A DNA stretch of 64,000 nt from positions 1-64,000 of the forward strand of contig DAONFG010000011.1 of the NCBI GenBank assembly GCA_035403465.1, given 5' to 3'. Shown here in pieces: positions 59,826 to 64,000 of this stretch (its first letter is position 1; each line of letters starts with the position of its first letter). This DNA comes from JAAYBQ01 sp035403465. GTDB taxonomy: Bacteria > Spirochaetota > UBA4802 > UBA5550. A program made the position numbers and the translations under genes. The notes below the pieces were generated by a model, which was not told the origin of the DNA, made no database searches, and worked only from the letters and a program-made list of their open reading frames with translations.

Positions 59826-60154
59826 GCGCGCGATTTAACACAGGTAAAGTAGCACGCTGCGTTTGCTGGCTGTGAATTGTGGTGTTTCATGGTGTTTAAC
59901 CTCTTGATTATGCGGTACTGCGGATATGTTGAGGCCGCAGTACTGATTTTTACGTGGTGTATCCTGTAAATTATATGGAGATTTCGTACAAATCAGGTTA
60001 TATGCCTATAATGGTATAACTTTCCAGTCTGGTCGGACTGTTTTTTTGACCTATGCAAAGTTTCGTGTTTGACAGGGTTGATTAATTTTGTTTAAAAATA
60101 AAAAATTATTCTGATTTAGTTTATTGAAAAAAGTTTGATTTGACTCGAGGAGAA
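59826..60154. other. Gap before the helicase; composition switches to AT-rich
   Basis: The first 100 bases match the host's mixed composition and hold a terminator. From about 60,060 the sequence becomes strongly AT-rich, the style of the helicase that follows. No gene is seen. Confidence 0.5.
59915..59951 (+). terminator. Intrinsic terminator after the lipoprotein gene
   Basis: GTACTGCGG (59915-59923) pairs perfectly with CCGCAGTAC (59935-59943), followed by TGATTTTT. Confidence 0.75.
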
Positions 60155-63100
60155 ATGAAAAAACAAAAATATCTCCAAATATTTACTTATTTAAAAGAAT
60201 TTTCAAAACTCAGAGATAAACCAGTTAGAGATATTGATACTCAAGAATCGCAATATCCTGAAAAATTATGGCTTAATGATATCGTTGATAATGAATTGTT
60301 CGAGAATGTTCTAAGAACTAACTTTGACATCGATAATGATTATTGGATTAAAGTTAAAAAGCCAAAAGAACCTATTAAACCTGCATTTCCAAAATTATCA
60401 GGGAATTTACATAAATGGATCGAACCTGCATCTTTAATTAGTCATGAAGAAGAACCTAAGTTAAAAGAATCAATTGAGTATAACGGAGAAACCGTTTTAA
60501 GTAATGATTTTCCGGAATTATATGATGAACTTGATAATTATATCAATAATAAATGGCATGATGATTTAAGTAATTATCAGGAAAGCATTAAGGAATATAA
60601 TATTGAGTTTGATGTTTTTAATCAACTCAATAATATTTATAAGCAATTGTTTAAAATTTATAGCAAAACAGAACAGCTTGGTGAAGAATACGAATTAGTA
60701 ATTGGAGTAGGGTTATTAAATTTTAAAGAAAATGAGAATCGACCTAAAATATTTAGGCATGTATTGACGCAGCGGGTTGATATTAATTTTGAATATTCTC
60801 AAAAGGATTCACAAATTCTTGTTAAACTAAATTTTGAAGCTGCACTTCTGGTAGAGAATGATTTCATTATTGATCTGTATGAACAGTTCGAGGCTCAAAA
60901 TATCGTTGATGCAGAAAAATCCATTTTAAATTACATCAAGGAAAAAGAGATTGATTCGATCTTCGATAATACGAATATCGAAGAGGCTTTGCAAATGTTC
61001 GCTGAACGTATTTCGCCTAATGGAAGTTACATATCTGCAATAGAAAAACCGGCTATTATCAATTTAAAACCTATAATAAGTTTTTCTCCTTGTTTGATCC
61101 TTAGAAAAAGAAATACAAAAAGCTTTACTTCATTATATGATAAGATATTGGAAAATATCGAATCTGAAACGGATTCAATTGATATACCTTCAATTAATGA
61201 CCTAATTTATATTGACCATCAAGATGGAGTTGATTTTTCAAATGAAAGAAATATACAGTTCCCTTCAGACGATGATACTATTTATTTTCCAAAAGAATTT
61301 AATGATGAACAAATTGAAATTATTAAGAAAGCAAGTAAAAGCAATAAAGTTCTTGTTCAAGGCCCTCCTGGAACAGGTAAATCACATACTATTGCAAATC
61401 TAATTTGTCATTTGCTTGCGCATGGTAAAAAGGTTTTGGTTACTGCATATACAAAGAGGGCGCTTGAAGTATTAAAAGATAAAATACCACCTGAATTTCA
61501 AGATTTGACTGTAAATCTTTTAAGCGGCGATTCATCTTCCCTTCAGGATTTGCAATCCAGTGTAAACTCTATTAATGATGAACTTTCAAGAACAGATCTT
61601 CGTGAATATGAAAGGGAAATCAATGAGTTGGAAATTCATTTAAAAAGAACAAAAGAAAAAATATCTGCTACGAATAATGAATTTCTTGCGGTTAAAGAAA
61701 AAACGACAAGAAAACATGATATAAATAATCAATATACTGGTACATTAACACAAATTGCTGAAAGTATTGAAGCTGATTCTCAACGTTTTGAATGGTACAA
61801 TGATGATTATAGTGATATAGATGATATTGAGATTATCTCCGATTTGCAACATTATATTGATCTATATGAGAATTATAAGCTTGTTGATATTTCAGATTTT
61901 AATTATGAAATCCCCAACAGAAGTAAATTGCCAACAGAAGATCAATTCCTGGAATACAGAACTATTACAGATAAGATTCAAAAACTTAATTTGTCAAACT
62001 ATGAAAAAAACTTAATAAAATGCGCCAATAATCAAAATTATGACAAGTTAAAATCCATGCTTGTTCAACTGTCAGAAGTATGCCGCCAGATTGAAAGTAT
62101 TCAAATTGATTTTGTTCAAAACATAATTGATTCATATCTAAAAGGGACTTTATATAGATGGAGACAAGTAATCAACAATTCAACTATTATCCTCCAGAAA
62201 CTGAAAAATCATGATTTGAGATTAATTGATAAGGATATTGAAGTTTCATACCCCCCCGAGAAAAGTCTTAAGCAACTGAAAAGAGATGCGCAAATTTTAC
62301 TCACATATATTGATGAAGGTAATTTATTATCAGGTTTAACTTTCGCGCTTAAAAAACCATTTATGCCAAAAGAGATTAAAGAAAGATTATATTTTATAGA
62401 TGGGATTAGGGTGAACGGAAGTCCATGTGATACTCTTGAAGAATTTAAGGTTGTTTTAAGAGATATTGAAATTCAGCAGGATTTAACAGAGCTTTCAGAA
62501 TTATGGCATATTGAAGTACCTCGAGGGGATTCGTATTTTAATAAGTTTAACCATTACAACCATATCCATAAGGAAGTTATAGAACTGCTAAAATTAATCG
62601 AGCAAACTGAAATTCTTAAAAATGAAATAGAAATTATATCAAATTTTAAAGTGGATGCTTTTAACAGAAGTGATATTGAACACTTAATCAGAGAAACTGA
62701 AAATGATCAACTGTTGGCAAATGAAAAATACTGCAAAGAAACATTTGGGGCTGCAGAAGCATATTTAAACCATAACGATCATCATCCAATTAAGAATAGA
62801 GTTTTAAATACTATCAAGCAATTTGATTATCATGGTTATAGTGAGCTGATAGTACAAATTGAAAAATTAGCTGATGCTAAAAGAGAATATCAGGCTTTTA
62901 TCAAATTAAAAGATTCCATTGAACGTCATCTGCCAAATCTTTTAGCTTTAATTCACGCAGATAAATTCTCAAAACAAAATATTCCTGAATTGCAAAAAGC
63001 TGTTTTCTTCAGACATGCCCAGCAAGAAATGAATAAGTTAATGAGTTTTAATTATGAACAGCAAATATTCTGCGATTTAAATGATCTTGAAGATAAGAAA

Positions 63101-64000
63101 CGAAAATTAATTTCTAACCTTGCTGCGAAAAAGGCGTGGTTTAAAGTCATCCAAGATTTGAATCAAAACCGTTCACTTAGGCAGCATTTAGATGCCTGGG
63201 TAATGGCTGTAAAAAAAATTGGGAAGACAGGTAAAGGTAAAAGAGCCTTGAAGTTCCGTAAATTGGCTCAAGAGGAAATGGGATATTGTAAAAATTCTGT
63301 ACCATGCTGGATTATGCCTTTGTATAAGGTTACTGAAACTATACAACCAGAACTGGGGATGTATGATTATATTATAATAGATGAAGCAAGCCAGTTGGGG
63401 CCAGAAGCTATTTTCCTTCTCTTTATTTCAAAGAACATAATAATAGTAGGGGATGATAAACAGACATCACCGGAATATATTGGTGTTGATGCGAATATAA
63501 TGAATCCATATATCGCCCGTCATTTAGAAGGGATACCATTTTCAGGTTATTACGGAACAGAATGTAGTTTTTTTGATCATGCGAGAAGATTCTGCAATGG
63601 GAGAACAGTTCTACGTGAACATTTCAGATGCATGCCGGAAATTATAGAATTTTCAAATAAATATTTTTATGAACCAGAAGGAAACAGTCTTTATCCTTTA
63701 AAGCAATATTCAGAAAATAGGCTAAAACCGATTGAAACTGTTTTTTGTACAAATGGTTATACTGATGGTATTGGTTCAAATATAATAAATGAACCTGAAG
63801 CTGATAGAATCACCGAAACGATTGCAAAATTGATTATTGATAAGAGGTATGAAGATAAAACTTTTGGTGTAATTACTTTACAAGGTAATCAGCAATCAAA
63901 CCTGATTGAAAACCTGCTTATAAAGAGAATTGGTGAAAAAGAATTCTTCAAGAGAAAAATTATTTGTGGCATTTCCGCTTCTTTCCAGGGTGATGAAAGG
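60155..64000 (+). CDS. DNA2/NAM7-type superfamily 1 helicase, 3' end missing
   Basis: The frame is open from ATG 60155 (GAGGAG just before it) to the window end, 1282 residues. Walker A VQGPPGTGKSHT begins near residue 401, with Gly403 opening the loop. Walker B is YIIIDEASQ (Asp1076), then GDDKQTSP, LREHFRCMPEIIEFSN and, at the edge, SFQGDER, the late motif of Upf1/DNA2-like helicases. About 650 residues with long coiled coils separate Walker A and B, and the N-terminal 390 residues are unassigned. Large helicases like this occur in anti-phage modules. Strong AT bias against upstream genes suggests horizontal transfer. The C-terminal domain lies outside the window. Confidence 0.88.
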   Translation, partial: MKKQKYLQIFTYLKEFSKLRDKPVRDIDTQESQYPEKLWLNDIVDNELFENVLRTNFDIDNDYWIKVKKPKEPIKPAFPKLSGNLHKWIEPASLISHEEEPKLKESIEYNGETVLSNDFPELYDELDNYINNKWHDDLSNYQESIKEYNIEFDVFNQLNNIYKQLFKIYSKTEQLGEEYELVIGVGLLNFKENENRPKIFRHVLTQRVDINFEYSQKDSQILVKLNFEAALLVENDFIIDLYEQFEAQNIVDAEKSILNYIKEKEIDSIFDNTNIEEALQMFAERISPNGSYISAIEKPAIINLKPIISFSPCLILRKRNTKSFTSLYDKILENIESETDSIDIPSINDLIYIDHQDGVDFSNERNIQFPSDDDTIYFPKEFNDEQIEIIKKASKSNKVLVQGPPGTGKSHTIANLICHLLAHGKKVLVTAYTKRALEVLKDKIPPEFQDLTVNLLSGDSSSLQDLQSSVNSINDELSRTDLREYEREINELEIHLKRTKEKISATNNEFLAVKEKTTRKHDINNQYTGTLTQIAESIEADSQRFEWYNDDYSDIDDIEIISDLQHYIDLYENYKLVDISDFNYEIPNRSKLPTEDQFLEYRTITDKIQKLNLSNYEKNLIKCANNQNYDKLKSMLVQLSEVCRQIESIQIDFVQNIIDSYLKGTLYRWRQVINNSTIILQKLKNHDLRLIDKDIEVSYPPEKSLKQLKRDAQILLTYIDEGNLLSGLTFALKKPFMPKEIKERLYFIDGIRVNGSPCDTLEEFKVVLRDIEIQQDLTELSELWHIEVPRGDSYFNKFNHYNHIHKEVIELLKLIEQTEILKNEIEIISNFKVDAFNRSDIEHLIRETENDQLLANEKYCKETFGAAEAYLNHNDHHPIKNRVLNTIKQFDYHGYSELIVQIEKLADAKREYQAFIKLKDSIERHLPNLLALIHADKFSKQNIPELQKAVFFRHAQQEMNKLMSFNYEQQIFCDLNDLEDKKRKLISNLAAKKAWFKVIQDLNQNRSLRQHLDAWVMAVKKIGKTGKGKRALKFRKLAQEEMGYCKNSVPCWIMPLYKVTETIQPELGMYDYIIIDEASQLGPEAIFLLFISKNIIIVGDDKQTSPEYIGVDANIMNPYIARHLEGIPFSGYYGTECSFFDHARRFCNGRTVLREHFRCMPEIIEFSNKYFYEPEGNSLYPLKQYSENRLKPIETVFCTNGYTDGIGSNIINEPEADRITETIAKLIIDKRYEDKTFGVITLQGNQQSNLIENLLIKRIGEKEFFKRKIICGISASFQGDER

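Noticed and set aside
42574..60154. A prophage or integrative element
   Set aside because: No integrase, recombinase, terminase, capsid or tail gene was recognised and no tRNA-type attachment site was seen.
1..64000. tRNA or rRNA genes
   Set aside because: No stretch showed the conserved T-loop and acceptor-stem pairing of a tRNA, or rRNA-like sequence, on reading both strands; a covariance search would be decisive.

Overview
The window is chromosomal DNA from a Gram-negative (diderm), probably anaerobic or microaerobic bacterium. Several lipoproteins with a clear lipobox, an RND-type exporter, a cache-domain chemoreceptor, HD-GYP signalling and ferredoxin-type proteins support this. The dnaG-rpoD pair, an RsmG-TrmH fusion, a GpsA-acyltransferase fusion and the style of the sigma-70 N-terminus are compatible with a spirochaete-like lineage, but no rRNA or other decisive marker is present, so the assignment is tentative. 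No tRNA, rRNA, CRISPR array, intact transposase, integrase or phage structural gene was recognised.

Bases 1-39,300 look like core genome. In order they hold: the end of an RND/MMPL transporter with a lipoprotein; a Pit phosphate transporter with its DUF47 partner; a 95-base GC-rich tandem repeat; the RsmG-TrmH fusion; apt; three cell-envelope TPR/FN3 proteins; a PHP-UvrD helicase fusion; an RluA pseudouridine synthase; an Rrf2 regulator facing a ferredoxin-like protein; a DUF4015 protein; dnaG-rpoD; the GpsA-PlsB-like fusion; folC; a selenium locus (yedE, TusA-like yedF, DUF3343, selD); a six-PAS histidine kinase with two response regulators; a glycosyltransferase; an adenosine-specific kinase family protein; and a chemoreceptor. 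selD itself is a selenoprotein gene: its real start lies upstream of an in-frame TGA that is followed by a SECIS-like hairpin.

Bases 39,300-60,100 are an accessory region of small hypothetical genes, three toxin-antitoxin pairs, and non-coding repeats (four composite dispersed copies, an inverted-repeat element with candidate target-site duplication, and 21-base tandem repeats). The main unexpected finding is here. A 13-base palindrome, GGAAGTGACTTCC with variants, sits upstream of most operons between 42.9 and 57.3 kb, including the gene for a WYL-domain regulator at 56,304-57,251. At most sites a TATATT-like -10 box follows 20-23 bases later. This looks like one regulon controlled by that WYL protein. 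Members include a stand-alone FlhA C-terminal-like protein, an agmatine-deiminase-family protein, a metallophosphoesterase, a PD-(D/E)XK nuclease, a paralogous gene pair, and two operons that share a two-hairpin leader RNA. WYL regulators often control anti-phage loci, so a conflict or defence role is a reasonable but unproven reading.

A second short element is shared by the upstream regions of three further genes (42,574, 58,941 and 59,385). From 60,155 to the window end runs an AT-rich, incomplete DNA2/NAM7-type superfamily 1 helicase, probably the first gene of another acquired module.
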